Shown here in pieces: positions 34,073 through 43,009 of a stretch of 43,065 bases of DNA. Position 1 is the stretch's first letter. Each line of letters opens with the position of its first letter. The position numbers were made by a program, and so were the translations under genes. The notes under the pieces are model-generated. The model saw nothing but the letters and a program-made list of their open reading frames with translations. It was not told the DNA's origin and ran no database searches. The DNA comes from Terriglobia bacterium (lineage in GTDB: Bacteria; Acidobacteriota; Terriglobia; Bryobacterales; Bryobacteraceae), in assembly GCA_020073265.1 (NCBI GenBank), contig JAIQFN010000051.1:1-43065 (forward strand). The letters run 5' to 3'.

Positions 34073-34915
34073 TTAGACCGAAACCGTGACTCGCATGAAG
34101 GTGGCCGGAATAAAGGTGCCGGCGTCTTTACTCTTGTTCTGCGAGTTCGCCAGTTCCACGAGTTGGTTGTGGAGTTCCTCCGCCTTCCCGTTTTTCCGGG
34201 CCGCGTCGACGGCGTTCATGGTCGGTCCATAGAATGCCTCAAACAGGTCTATGAACTGGGTTGGGCTTTTTTCTGGCGAGGCGAAGTAGTACGTGTCCTT
34301 GACCATGCAGATTTTCTCCTGAGGCACTCCGGCTTGGCCGAAGCGCTCGATGATGTGACTCTCCACACCCCACGTCATGGGACTGACGAAGCCTTCCGGA
34401 GGCGGGGGCGTGAACGCCGAGCTGACCTTGAGCAACTGCGACACGAAGGTCGGATCGTTGGGAATCCAGTTGCCCATCACGATGCGGCCGCCCGGCCGTG
34501 TGACCCGGACCATCTCCTTGGCGACGTCGAAGGGCCTGGGTGCGAACATAGCGCCGAACACCGAGATGGTCAAATCAAACGAATGGTTGTCGACCCCGCA
34601 CAGGTTACACGCATCTCCTTCAAGAAACCTCAGCCGGCGGAGACCTGCCTGCGCGGCTCGTCTGTTTCCGGCTTCCACCAGGTTTCTGGCGATGTCGATT
34701 CCAGTTACTTCAGCCCCCAGGAGGGCGAGCGGCATGGCCGTGGTGCCGTCTCCGCAGCCCAGGTCCAAAGCCTTGAGCGGCGGCGTTACCCCCAGAGACT
34801 GAACCAGCGCTTCTCCGGATTGACGCATGAACGCGGCAATCTCTGTAAAGTCGCCTTTTTCCCACAACGCTTTGTTGGGACTTTCGATTCGATCAAACGC
34901 TGTTTGCGGTGTCAT
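34073..34915 (-). CDS. Class I SAM-dependent methyltransferase, first gene of the mtoX operon
   Basis: Predicted 280-residue methyltransferase of the UbiE/Methyltransf_11-25 type: motif I LDLGCGDGTTAMPLA, acidic GAEVTGIDIARNLVEAG, FLEGDACNL, SFDLTISVFGAMFAP and VTRPGGRIVMGNW. An AGGAGG site seven bases upstream marks the ATG at 34915 as the start. It leads a leftward operon with methanethiol oxidase and a membrane protein, so a role in methyl-sulfur chemistry is possible, though the fold does not reveal the acceptor. It is divergent from the AraC-type regulator gene, which may control it. Confidence 0.88.
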   Translation of the reverse strand: MTPQTAFDRIESPNKALWEKGDFTEIAAFMRQSGEALVQSLGVTPPLKALDLGCGDGTTAMPLALLGAEVTGIDIARNLVEAGNRRAAQAGLRRLRFLEGDACNLCGVDNHSFDLTISVFGAMFAPRPFDVAKEMVRVTRPGGRIVMGNWIPNDPTFVSQLLKVSSAFTPPPPEGFVSPMTWGVESHIIERFGQAGVPQEKICMVKDTYYFASPEKSPTQFIDLFEAFYGPTMNAVDAARKNGKAEELHNQLVELANSQNKSKDAGTFIPATFMRVTVSV

Positions 34916-34955
34916 GGTTGCCTCCTAGTTGGTGATGATGCTCTCGCTTCAGGAC

Positions 34956-34961
34956 TATAAT
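34956..34961 (+). promoter_or_regulatory. -10 box of the AraC-type regulator, in divergent intergenic region
   Basis: A TATAAT on the plus strand with a poor -35 (TGATGA) 17 nt upstream. It overlaps a TATAGT on the minus strand that could serve the methyltransferase-mtoX operon about 35 nt further left. The two promoters would compete for polymerase. Confidence 0.4.
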
Positions 34962-35083
34962 TGTGCAATGCGCCCGCTGGAACATCCATGCCCGAGCGTC
35001 GCCATGATTTGCTCGCTCGGCTTAGGGAAGCAGATCTCTTTGCGCGGGGACCAGGGAATTTTGCAGGAAGTCCGGAGGACCGA

Positions 35084-36100
35084 ATGGATGCATTCTCCCG
35101 GATCCTGAGCGGAGTGACGCTGAACGGCGCGGTGTTCTTCAGGGCTGAGTTTTCGGCTCCCTGGGGCCTCACGGTGCCCGCGTCGAATATGACCGCGGCC
35201 ACGCTCTCCCTGGGTGCGGCACACCTGGTGCTTTACCATTTCGTCATGGACGGCGGAGCGGTCGTCGAGCTCGAGAATGGACCATCCATCGAGCTGCAGC
35301 CCGGCGATGTCGTCATCTTTCCGCATGGGGATCCGCACCATATGAGCAGCGGGAAAGGGGCCATACGGCCATTCCCCAGCTACGGAATCAATTCCAAGAT
35401 CAAGTCGCACGACTTGAGTCCTTTGCATGCCGGCGGCGGCGGTGAGATTTCAAAGTTCGTGTGCGGGTACATGACTTGCGACCCCTACCTCTGCCGCCCG
35501 ATACTGAGCGGACTTCCACCGGTCTTTAAGGTCAACATCCGGACCGATCGCTCCGGCCACTGGCTGGAGAGCTCCATCCTGCACCTGGTGGAAGAAGCGG
35601 CTTCGGGACGGGTGGGCAGCGAAGCGATGCTTGCCAAACTCTCAGAGGCCTTATTCGTCGACACGCTGCGGCGCTATGTCGCCGGATTGCCCGAACAGCA
35701 AATGGGCTGGCTCACGGGAGCGCGCGATCCCATCGTGGGGAAATGCCTCGGCTTGCTGCATAGCCGCATTGCCCATCCGTGGACGATCGCGGATCTCGCG
35801 AACGAGGTGGGCATTTCCCGGTCCGCTCTGGTGGAGCGCTTTACCCGATATCTGTCCGAGCCGCCGATGACATATTTGAGCCGCTGGAGGCTTCAATTGG
35901 CCGCGCGATCGCTCGAAAGGACCTCGCGCGGCGTCGCTGAAATCGCCGCCGACGTCGGCTACGAATCGGAAGCGGCCTTCAATCGGGCCTTCAAGCGTGA
36001 GTTTGGGCAGCCTCCCGGCCGATACCGCAGCGATCACAAGAGTTCGCCCGCCAAGCAGGCCGGCCAACACCTGGAAGCAAGGGCAACGGCTGATGGTTAA
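35084..36100 (+). CDS. AraC-family transcriptional regulator with cupin sensor domain
   Basis: Predicted 338-residue regulator. The N-terminal half is a cupin of the AraC 'Cupin_6' type (FSRILSGVTLNGAVFFRAEF; LQPGDVVIFPHGDPHHM with metal or ligand-type His residues), covering about residues 1-185. The C-terminal half holds two helix-turn-helix motifs (WTIADLANEVGISRSALVER; VAEIAADVGYESEAAFNRAF) followed by the conserved FGQPPGRYR end. The start is chosen at the ATG at 35084 because GGAGGA lies just before it and family homology starts there. An in-frame ATG at 34988 would add 32 residues. It is transcribed away from the methyltransferase-mtoX operon, its likely target. Confidence 0.9.
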   Translation: MDAFSRILSGVTLNGAVFFRAEFSAPWGLTVPASNMTAATLSLGAAHLVLYHFVMDGGAVVELENGPSIELQPGDVVIFPHGDPHHMSSGKGAIRPFPSYGINSKIKSHDLSPLHAGGGGEISKFVCGYMTCDPYLCRPILSGLPPVFKVNIRTDRSGHWLESSILHLVEEAASGRVGSEAMLAKLSEALFVDTLRRYVAGLPEQQMGWLTGARDPIVGKCLGLLHSRIAHPWTIADLANEVGISRSALVERFTRYLSEPPMTYLSRWRLQLAARSLERTSRGVAEIAADVGYESEAAFNRAFKREFGQPPGRYRSDHKSSPAKQAGQHLEARATADG

Positions 36101-36114
36101 GCATAACTCCCGAG

Positions 36115-36180
36115 TGACGGCGTAACCGGAAACCATCCGTCGCCGACGATCCCGTCAGAACCAGCCTCCCAGTAGCAATG
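36115..36180. repeat. Dispersed repeat, copy A (partner at 42688-42752)
   Basis: A ~66-bp segment that shares about three quarters of its bases with 42688-42752 in the same orientation. The conserved core is CCGGAAACCATCCGT, and both copies end in AGTAGC. It lies just after the AraC gene stop. The remaining intergenic DNA to 36436 shows no gene I can support. Confidence 0.6.
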
Positions 36181-36436
36181 GAAGGGTGGCCGACCCTTTG
36201 GGAGTTGGACCAGTACACTTCCTAGAACCTCTGTGCGGCGCACCTAGGTATGATGCCCATCGGCTTGTTGCTGGATGAGTCTGAAAAATTGGTGCGGCGG
36301 TGATTCGCCAGTGAAGCGCTCCCAGTCTCCGTTGTGGCAACTATTGGAGGGGGGCGCGGTATTGACAATCAAGTTTCCTCGGCCCCGTGGCGCTGGTTGG
36401 GATTCGAGCGCTGAGTCTGGGCTGTTTTTGGGCCCG

Positions 36437-36451
36437 TGGCACGCTAGTTGT
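36437..36451 (+). promoter_or_regulatory. Sigma-54-like promoter (-24/-12) of the kinase-TPR gene
   Basis: TGGCACGCTAGTTGT matches the TGGCACG-N4-TTGC consensus at all but the last position (-12 GC is GT), with correct GG-N10 spacing. Transcription would start near 36463, 20 nt before the ATG. A cognate activator-binding site was not identified. Confidence 0.6.
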
Positions 36452-36482
36452 GGGATGATGGGGAACCATCCGGACGGCGGCC

Positions 36483-39008
36483 ATGACCCCGGAGCAATTC
36501 CGTCTAATCGACGAGCTATACAATGCCGCGCGAGAGCGCTCAGCCGAGGACCGTGCGGCACTGCTGGCGCGTGCGGACCCAGAACTGCGCCGCGAGGTCG
36601 AATCGCTGCTGGCCCAGCCAAGCGGCGACATGTTACTCGACCGGCCAGCCATCGAAGCCGTTCCGGCGCTGCTTGAGGATGCGACGGTCGCGGTATTGTC
36701 CACCGGCACCCGTTTCGGGCCATACCGGATCGAGGCCAAGCTCGGCGAGGGCGGGATGGGCGATGTGTATCTCGCCGAGGACCAACGACTCGGGCGGCGC
36801 GTTGCGTTGAAGTTGCCCAAGGGTGCCGGCGGCGAACTGTTGCGCGAGGCTCAGCTCGCCGCGCGGCTCGACCATCCCAACATCTGCCAGGTCTACGAAG
36901 CCGGTGAACACCAGGGCCGTCCCTACATCGCCATGCAGTATGTGGAAGGCGAGACACTGGCGCATCGCCTAAGCCGCGGCCGCCTGACCGAGGCGGAAGT
37001 GATTACCATCGCCGGGCAAGCCGCCGAAGGACTTGCCGAAGCGCATCGGCGCGGCGTTCTCCATCGCGACATCAAGCCGGCCAACATCATGCTCGGGGTT
37101 CGCGGCCAGGTGAAGGTGATGGATTTCGGCCTGGCGGTTCGCGGAGCCGGCCGCGCGACCGGCACCAGCACCACCCAGACGATCGACATGGCTGCCGGGC
37201 AGATCGCCGGAACGCTGCGCTACATGTCGCCCGAGCAGTTGCGCGGCGAGCCCCTGGACGTTCGCGCCGACATTTTCAGCTTCGGCGCCGTGCTGTACGA
37301 AATGTTCACCGGCCGGCGTGCCTTTGCGGCCGAGCTTCAAGGGGAATTGATGGCGGCGATTCTCAGCACCAACCCGCCGGTTGAAGAGGTCCCGCAGCCA
37401 CATCGCGCGCTGGTCGCGAATTGTCTCGCGAAGTCGCGCCAGGCGCGCCCGGCGTCGATGCAGGAAGTGTTAGCCGGGCTGGCTTCGGAGACTCGCGCGC
37501 CTTCCGCGCCCTCCCGAAGAGCGTTGTCTGCCGGCATCGCCGCGGCCGCTCTGATCGCCGTTGGTATCTTCGCTTGGCGGCGGTTCGCGGCGCCAGCCGA
37601 GATCCATTCGCTCGCGATCCTCGGGCTGGAGAACCGGTCCGGCGATGCCAGCCAGGATTACTTCGCGGACGGGCTGACCAACGCGCTCGCCGCCGGTCTT
37701 GGACGCTTGAACGGACTGCGCGTGATTCCGCCGGCGGCGACCCTGATCTATCGAGGCATCAAGAAGCCGCTGTCGGAAATCGGCAAGGAACTGAACGCCG
37801 ACGTGCTGTTGGATGGGACGGTGTCGCGGGCGGGCAATCGCCTGGCAATCAGGACGCGGCTGGCGAGCGCGCGCGGCGGGCGCGATCTGTGGACCCACAC
37901 CTACGACAGCACGGCGGCGGAGCTGCCCGCCTCACAAAATCAGATCGAGCGCGACATTGCGGCCCAAGTGCATGCGTCGGCGCCCGATCGCGCGCGAATG
38001 ATCGATACGCGCAAACTCGACCCGCGCGCCTACGATCTCTATCTGCGGGCGGGTTATCACGCCAGCCGGCTCCTGAACGCGCAGGACACCGACCAAGCCA
38101 TCGAATTGTATGAACAAGCCGCCGCCATCGCTCCGGATTTCGCTCCGCTGCAGGCGGATTTAGCGAGCGCGTACGCCGCCAAGTCTTTCAGCTACGCGCC
38201 GGACGACCGGCAACTTGAGGACCGTTCCTTTGCGGCCATCGAGAAGGCGTTTGCGCTCGATCCCGATTCCGCTGAAGCGCACGTGGCGCGCGGTCAGCTC
38301 CTGTGGCGGCCATCGCACAAATTTCCGCACCGCGAGGCGCTTACCGAATACCGGCTGGCGGCCGCCGCGCGCCCGAACCTCGACACCGCCTTCTGGGGCA
38401 TGGCGGGGATTCTGATTCACGTCGGCCATCTGGACGAAGCGCTGGTGGAACTGCGCAAAGCCGCGGCGCTCAACCCCAGCCATCCGTCGGCCGCCTCGCG
38501 GGTTTCAGAGGTGCACCTGTTTCAGGGTAAGCCTCAGTTGTTTCTCGATGAGCTCAAGCGCAACCCGCTCGCCGCGAACGTTTCGATCATGCAGTTCAAT
38601 CATGCCTGGGCGTTGATCGATCTCTCGCGGTTAGATGAAGCGGCGCGGTCCATCCGGTCAGATTTCCAGGACGTGAAGGGGGGAGCGAGTGGACTGAAGC
38701 ATAGCGTTAGCGCGCTGCTTGCGGCGCGCCAGAGCAACCGCAGGCTGGCGGAGTCCGAGATCCGGGCAGCAATTGCGGAAGAACACGGGTTCGCCCATTT
38801 TCACCACATCATGTTCATGATCGCCTGCGCGTATTCGGTGATGGGAGATGTCGATCGGGCGCAGGAATGGATGGAGAAGACCGCCGAGGACGGGTTCCCG
38901 TGTTACACGTTGTTTGAAGTCGAGCCCAGCTTGGAACGCTGGCGCGCCACTCCGCGCGGTCGCGAGTTCCTGGTGAACTTGCGGCGGGAATGGGAAACGA
39001 CCACGTAG
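36483..39008 (+). CDS. Ser/Thr protein kinase with FlgO/TolB-N-like and TPR C-terminal domains
   Basis: Predicted 841-residue signalling protein. Residues ~1-75 form a short helical leader (TPEQFRLIDELYNAARERSA) common in acidobacterial kinases. The kinase domain (about 80-340) is complete: GEGGMG loop, VALKL lysine, HRDIKPAN with Asp196, DFG with Asp214, MSPEQ and RADIFSFG. A membrane helix follows at ~347-366 (ALSAGIAAAALIAVGIFAW). The outside part has a FlgO/TolB-N-like domain at ~372-505 (ILGLENRSGDASQDYFADGL; LNADVLLDGTVSRAGNR), then about eight TPR units to the end. The start is the ATG at 36483, downstream of a sigma-54-like promoter. It is a single-gene unit; its targets are unknown. 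Confidence 0.93.
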   Translation: MTPEQFRLIDELYNAARERSAEDRAALLARADPELRREVESLLAQPSGDMLLDRPAIEAVPALLEDATVAVLSTGTRFGPYRIEAKLGEGGMGDVYLAEDQRLGRRVALKLPKGAGGELLREAQLAARLDHPNICQVYEAGEHQGRPYIAMQYVEGETLAHRLSRGRLTEAEVITIAGQAAEGLAEAHRRGVLHRDIKPANIMLGVRGQVKVMDFGLAVRGAGRATGTSTTQTIDMAAGQIAGTLRYMSPEQLRGEPLDVRADIFSFGAVLYEMFTGRRAFAAELQGELMAAILSTNPPVEEVPQPHRALVANCLAKSRQARPASMQEVLAGLASETRAPSAPSRRALSAGIAAAALIAVGIFAWRRFAAPAEIHSLAILGLENRSGDASQDYFADGLTNALAAGLGRLNGLRVIPPAATLIYRGIKKPLSEIGKELNADVLLDGTVSRAGNRLAIRTRLASARGGRDLWTHTYDSTAAELPASQNQIERDIAAQVHASAPDRARMIDTRKLDPRAYDLYLRAGYHASRLLNAQDTDQAIELYEQAAAIAPDFAPLQADLASAYAAKSFSYAPDDRQLEDRSFAAIEKAFALDPDSAEAHVARGQLLWRPSHKFPHREALTEYRLAAAARPNLDTAFWGMAGILIHVGHLDEALVELRKAAALNPSHPSAASRVSEVHLFQGKPQLFLDELKRNPLAANVSIMQFNHAWALIDLSRLDEAARSIRSDFQDVKGGASGLKHSVSALLAARQSNRRLAESEIRAAIAEEHGFAHFHHIMFMIACAYSVMGDVDRAQEWMEKTAEDGFPCYTLFEVEPSLERWRATPRGREFLVNLRREWETTT

Positions 39009-39079
39009 CCATCGCCCACGTCGAACAGGGCGACGATGGTGGGGTGATTGCGCGCAGCCACGCCCCGCGCTTCGAGTGC
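38993..39079 (-). pseudogene. Antisense remnant of a Ser/Thr kinase N-lobe
   Basis: Reading leftward, 29 codons give EARGVAARNHPTIVALFDVG, then DGYVVVS. This is the alpha-C/beta-4 'HPNIVALYDVG' region found in Hanks-type kinases. No kinase sequence continues on either side in any frame. It overlaps the last 16 bases of the intact kinase gene. The rest of 39080-39314 holds nothing I can support. Confidence 0.5.
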
Positions 39080-39314
39080 GAAACCATACCATCTGAATAT
39101 GAAAGCCGGAGCATTTTCGCCGTGGTAGCATTTCAAATACTTTATGATGCGCAACCCACTCATCTCTCGACGCGGTCCCTATTGCTGATATCTGTCGATC
39201 CCATCAAAACCAGCTCCCAATCGGGCAACGATCAGTAATGAAGGTTTCGCCCGTGGCTGTCGCCAGAGTACTGGACCCTGCCCGTCTCCATTGGGGATTT
39301 CCCACTCGGCGGGC

Positions 39315-39344
39315 TTGCCATCATCGCGTCCGAGGTGCTATGTT
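39315..39344 (+). promoter_or_regulatory. Possible sigma-70-type promoter of the IPT/TIGR03437 gene
   Basis: TTGCCA, 18 nt, TATGTT. Transcription would begin near 39351, giving a ~57-nt leader that includes the GGGAGG ribosome site of the gene at 39408. Confidence 0.35.
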
Positions 39345-39407
39345 AGCCCGAAACGATGGGCTGCCCAGCTCGTTATGTTCTGGCGCCCAAGTTCTGGGAG
39401 GGAACTC

Positions 39408-42398
39408 ATGAGATCGATTTCCATCAACGTTCTGCTGTCGCTGGCCGCCGCCGGCTTGGCTTACGGTCAACCGGCCATCACTTCGGTGCTCGATCCTTAT
39501 ACCGGCGGCAACAAGCTGTCTCCCGGAGGCCAGGCGGTGATTACGGGGACCAATCTCGGCCTCAATCCTTTGGTGACGGTCGGCGGCGTGAACGCGTTTA
39601 ATCTCGTCCCGCCGCAGTTCGGACCCCAGATCACCATCGAGATCCCGATGAATGCGCCAATCGGCGCAAGTGTGCCGGTGATTGTCAGCACCGGGGCGGG
39701 GCCCTCAGCGCCGTTCAACATTACGCTGGTGCAGTACGCGCCGGTGCTCATCAGCACTACCAGCGGCGCGCTCACTTCTCCGCGGCATCCATCGACAGGC
39801 GTGGCGGTGACCCAAAGCACTCCCGCCGCGACGGGTGAAACCGTCGTTCTCTACGCCATCGGCCTGGGACCGGTCACTACGCCGGTGAACACGGGAAGCG
39901 TGGGTCCCCCCAACGATGCCACCACCACCGCCCCGACGGTGAGCCTGGGGGCCAATGCCGTTCCGGGCGCAACGGCGCGTCTGGCGAACGGCCAGGCCCT
40001 TTTCGGCGGATCATCTACCGGACCTGTGGTCGGCAGTAACCAAGGCCTTATCGCGATCTATGTGGTCAGTTTCGTCGTGCCGGCGGGCACAGCCGCCGGC
40101 AGCTATCAAGTTTCGCTGACCATCGGAGGGGCCGCCAGTAACAGCGTGGCGTTGTCCGTCGGGCCTGCGCCTGCCGGCCCGGTGATCACTGCCGTCGTAG
40201 GCGAAACCGGGAAAACGGCACTCTGCCCCGGCGACGTCGCCATTCTGACCGGTCTGAACCTCGGCACCAGTCCCGCAATAACGGTCGGCGGCAAGGCGGC
40301 GTTTACCATTAACCCGCCCAACAACGGCAACCAGATGACCATCCAGATTCCGGTGGACGCGGCGCTCGGCGCCGCCAACGTGGTGCTCACGCTCGGCACC
40401 GGCACGGCCTCCGCGCCCTTCGCCATTACGTTGACGCAGTACGCTCCGGTGATACCCATTGCCGGCGGCACGTTTTTGCCGTCGCATCAAGGCGGTGTGC
40501 CGGTGACCAATGCGAATCCGGCCGTGCCGGGCGAGACACTCATCATCGCTGCGTATGGGCTGGGCGCAACGAATCCAGCCGTGCCCACGGGAACCCCCGG
40601 ACCCTCCAACCCACCAGCTTTCACCGTCACGACGCCCACCGTGAACCTAGGCGGAGGCCAAGCCATTGGAGTGAGCGCGGGTTTGAGCAACGGTCAAGTC
40701 GGCACCTATTTTGTCATCTTCGTCGTGCCCCCGAACCTAACCGCTGGCGGCTACCCGCTCTCGATTTCCATTGGAGGACTCACCTCCAACCTATCGACCT
40801 TGCAAGTTTTCGTCGGACCGGTCATCACCAACGTGACGAATGCGGCCAGCAACATCACTGCCGGGCTGCCGAATGCCGGGATCGCACAAGGGGCGATCTT
40901 TATCCTTTATGGCACCAATCTTGGACCGGGTACGATTTCGGTCGCGCAAGCAGCCTTTCAAAATGCCAGCTTGAGCGGAACGTCGGTGAGCGTTACGGTC
41001 AAAGGAACTACCGTCGCCGCGTTGATGTACTACACCTCGGCGACGCAGGTGTCCGCGCTGCTGCCGTCGAATACCCCCGTAGGCGTGGGAACGGTCACCG
41101 TCACCTACAACGGCCAAGTCGGCATCGCCGCGCCGATCACCGTCGTGGCGAGCAACCTCGGCATCTTTACGGTGACATCGGACGGACAGGGTGTCGGCAT
41201 CGTCACGAATGCCGATTACAGCTTGGTTTCGACAACCAAGGCGGCCAATTGCGGAGGCCCGAACACCACGTGTGGCGCGGCCAATCCGGGCGACACGCTG
41301 ATCCTGTGGGCCACCGGACTGGGTCCGGTGAACGGGAGCGACGCGGCGGGCGCGGGGCTGGGCCTCAACTTGACCGACGTTCCGTTGACGCTGTGGCTCG
41401 GCGGAGTGCAGGCCACCGTGGTATATCAGGGCCGCTCGGGATGCTGCATCGGTGAAGATCAGATCGTGTTCGTGGTGCCGAACAACGTACCCACGGGCTG
41501 CACAGTTCCGCTGGCGGTTCAGATCGGTAACCAGATCAGCAACTACACCGCAATGGCGGTCGCCAACAAAGGCAGCCGCACCTGCACCGCCACGAATCCG
41601 GCTCTTACCAGCGGCGTCGTTCAGCTTCTGACTACCAACACCGGGGCGATTGCATTCGCCGACCTCGAACTCAGGCGCGAACCCAACATCAATGGACAAG
41701 GGCAAGTGACCGGGAACACGGACACCGGAAGAATGGAGAGCGGCGCCCTCACCGTGCCTGCGCCCCTTCAGCCGTTCATTGTTTCCTACATCGATTCCCC
41801 GCCAGCTGGAACATGCTTTGTGTCCAACAATCTCAATGGCTTTAATGGAGGGGATTACTTGACTGGCGTCAAGGATCTGGATGCCGGCCCCAGCGTCAAG
41901 GTGACGGGTCCCAATGGAAGCCAGAACGTCCCGGTAAATGGGAGTCGAACCACGCTAGGCCCTGGAACTTTTCTTGCTCCCGGCGCCTACACGCTCTCGG
42001 GAACCGGAGGAGCGGACATCGGCAGTTTCAATGCGCCGTTCACCATTCCCACGCCGCCCAACTTAGTCACTCCTGCGAGCGGGGCCCATGTCGTCATTAC
42101 TCGGGCCGACGGATTCACATTTACCTGGAGCGGGGGCACCTCGGATTCCTTCATCGAGATCGACGGACAAAGCGCCACGGACAACAGCAATACGAACGGC
42201 GCCGTCTTCAGTTGCTTCGTCTTGGCCAGCGCAGGCACATTCACCATTCCGTCGAGCGTGCTGATGGCGCTCCCGGCCGGCATCGGCGTATGGGATTTCA
42301 AACCCAGCATGTTCCCGGCTCCTTTCTCGGCCAGTGGCTTGGACCTGAGCTTCATCTCAATGAACTACGACACGACGATTGCCACCACGCTTCAGTAG
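39408..42398 (+). CDS. Large secreted protein with IPT/TIG-like and TIGR03437-type repeats
   Basis: Predicted 996-residue exported protein. A signal peptide (MRSISINVLLSLAAAGLAYG) is followed by repeated immunoglobulin-like units: ITSVLDPYTGGNKLSPGG, ITAVVGETGKTALCPGD and ITNVTNAASNITAGLP. Each is followed by an 'ITGTNLG'-type strand (VITGTNLGLNP; ILTGLNLGTSP; ILYGTNLGPG) and a LYAIGLGPV or LWATGLGPV motif. This 'N-A-A-S ... GTNLGP ... ATGLGPV' pattern is that of the TIGR03437 family, expanded in Solibacter relatives. A separate C-terminal domain (about 790-996) has no recognised family. No anchor or sorting signal is visible. The start is the ATG at 39408 with GGGAGGGAAC before it. Function is unknown; a surface or matrix role is likely. 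Confidence 0.88.
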   Translation: MRSISINVLLSLAAAGLAYGQPAITSVLDPYTGGNKLSPGGQAVITGTNLGLNPLVTVGGVNAFNLVPPQFGPQITIEIPMNAPIGASVPVIVSTGAGPSAPFNITLVQYAPVLISTTSGALTSPRHPSTGVAVTQSTPAATGETVVLYAIGLGPVTTPVNTGSVGPPNDATTTAPTVSLGANAVPGATARLANGQALFGGSSTGPVVGSNQGLIAIYVVSFVVPAGTAAGSYQVSLTIGGAASNSVALSVGPAPAGPVITAVVGETGKTALCPGDVAILTGLNLGTSPAITVGGKAAFTINPPNNGNQMTIQIPVDAALGAANVVLTLGTGTASAPFAITLTQYAPVIPIAGGTFLPSHQGGVPVTNANPAVPGETLIIAAYGLGATNPAVPTGTPGPSNPPAFTVTTPTVNLGGGQAIGVSAGLSNGQVGTYFVIFVVPPNLTAGGYPLSISIGGLTSNLSTLQVFVGPVITNVTNAASNITAGLPNAGIAQGAIFILYGTNLGPGTISVAQAAFQNASLSGTSVSVTVKGTTVAALMYYTSATQVSALLPSNTPVGVGTVTVTYNGQVGIAAPITVVASNLGIFTVTSDGQGVGIVTNADYSLVSTTKAANCGGPNTTCGAANPGDTLILWATGLGPVNGSDAAGAGLGLNLTDVPLTLWLGGVQATVVYQGRSGCCIGEDQIVFVVPNNVPTGCTVPLAVQIGNQISNYTAMAVANKGSRTCTATNPALTSGVVQLLTTNTGAIAFADLELRREPNINGQGQVTGNTDTGRMESGALTVPAPLQPFIVSYIDSPPAGTCFVSNNLNGFNGGDYLTGVKDLDAGPSVKVTGPNGSQNVPVNGSRTTLGPGTFLAPGAYTLSGTGGADIGSFNAPFTIPTPPNLVTPASGAHVVITRADGFTFTWSGGTSDSFIEIDGQSATDNSNTNGAVFSCFVLASAGTFTIPSSVLMALPAGIGVWDFKPSMFPAPFSASGLDLSFISMNYDTTIATTLQ

Positions 42399-42687
42399 GA
42401 CGGCAGCCGGAGCGGAGACGACAACCAGACGGCCATGCAGCGGTGAGTGTTACCGCTGAACCCTGGCGGGACGTCTCCAATCAGTTCGGCCGCGGATCGT
42501 GCGCCAGAGCCGCTGGCAAAAACTTTGATCGCACCTCAAGTTTGGTGTGCTGGGATCGAAACTCTTCCCCCATGCCACCTCCCCAATGGCGCAAGGATTT
42601 CGTCGCGAACCGAGTCTGTCACCGGCAGACTGCGACATGTGCTTGATTCAGCCAGGTGTGGCCGATCACGGAGGATAGGGAATGTAT

Positions 42688-42752
42688 TGACGGAGCATCC
42701 GGAAACCATCCGTTGCTGACGTTCCGTGAGAGACTAACTTCCGAGTAGCGAC
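42688..42752. repeat. Dispersed repeat, copy B (partner at 36115-36180)
   Basis: The second copy of the ~66-bp repeat, same orientation, with the identical core CCGGAAACCATCCGT. The region 42399-42687 between the surface-protein gene and this repeat shows no supportable gene. Confidence 0.6.
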
Positions 42753-42966
42753 CATCCGGGAGCTATCCCCGTAAGTCCTCGAAGTGAACCCCACGCGCGT
42801 CAGTTCTCTCCGGTTTCTCCGCCGAGGGCTGCACGCTTGGTTGACTTGCGCTCGACAGCGCCCGATGGGCAGCATTTTCTCATTGAAGAATGAGCCTGAA
42901 GGCGGGAGCGGAGCGACTGCCGCCAGGCCTCCTTTCTGAATTGGGTTTTGAGAGGAAGAGCAGTGA

Positions 42967-43009
42967 GTGGGAAAGTGGGAAACCTGCTCTTGGTTTTCCA
43001 CTTTTCCAC
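42967..43009. repeat. Hairpin-forming inverted repeat near the window end
   Basis: GTGGGAAAGTGGGAAACC (42967-42984) pairs with 42992-43009 at 16 of 18 positions around a TGCTCTT loop. It has no T-tract. Two smaller hairpins lie nearby: CTCATT/AATGAG around 42890 and AATCGC/GCGATT at 43037-43053. The whole 42753-43065 stretch appears to be noncoding repeat-type DNA. Confidence 0.6.
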
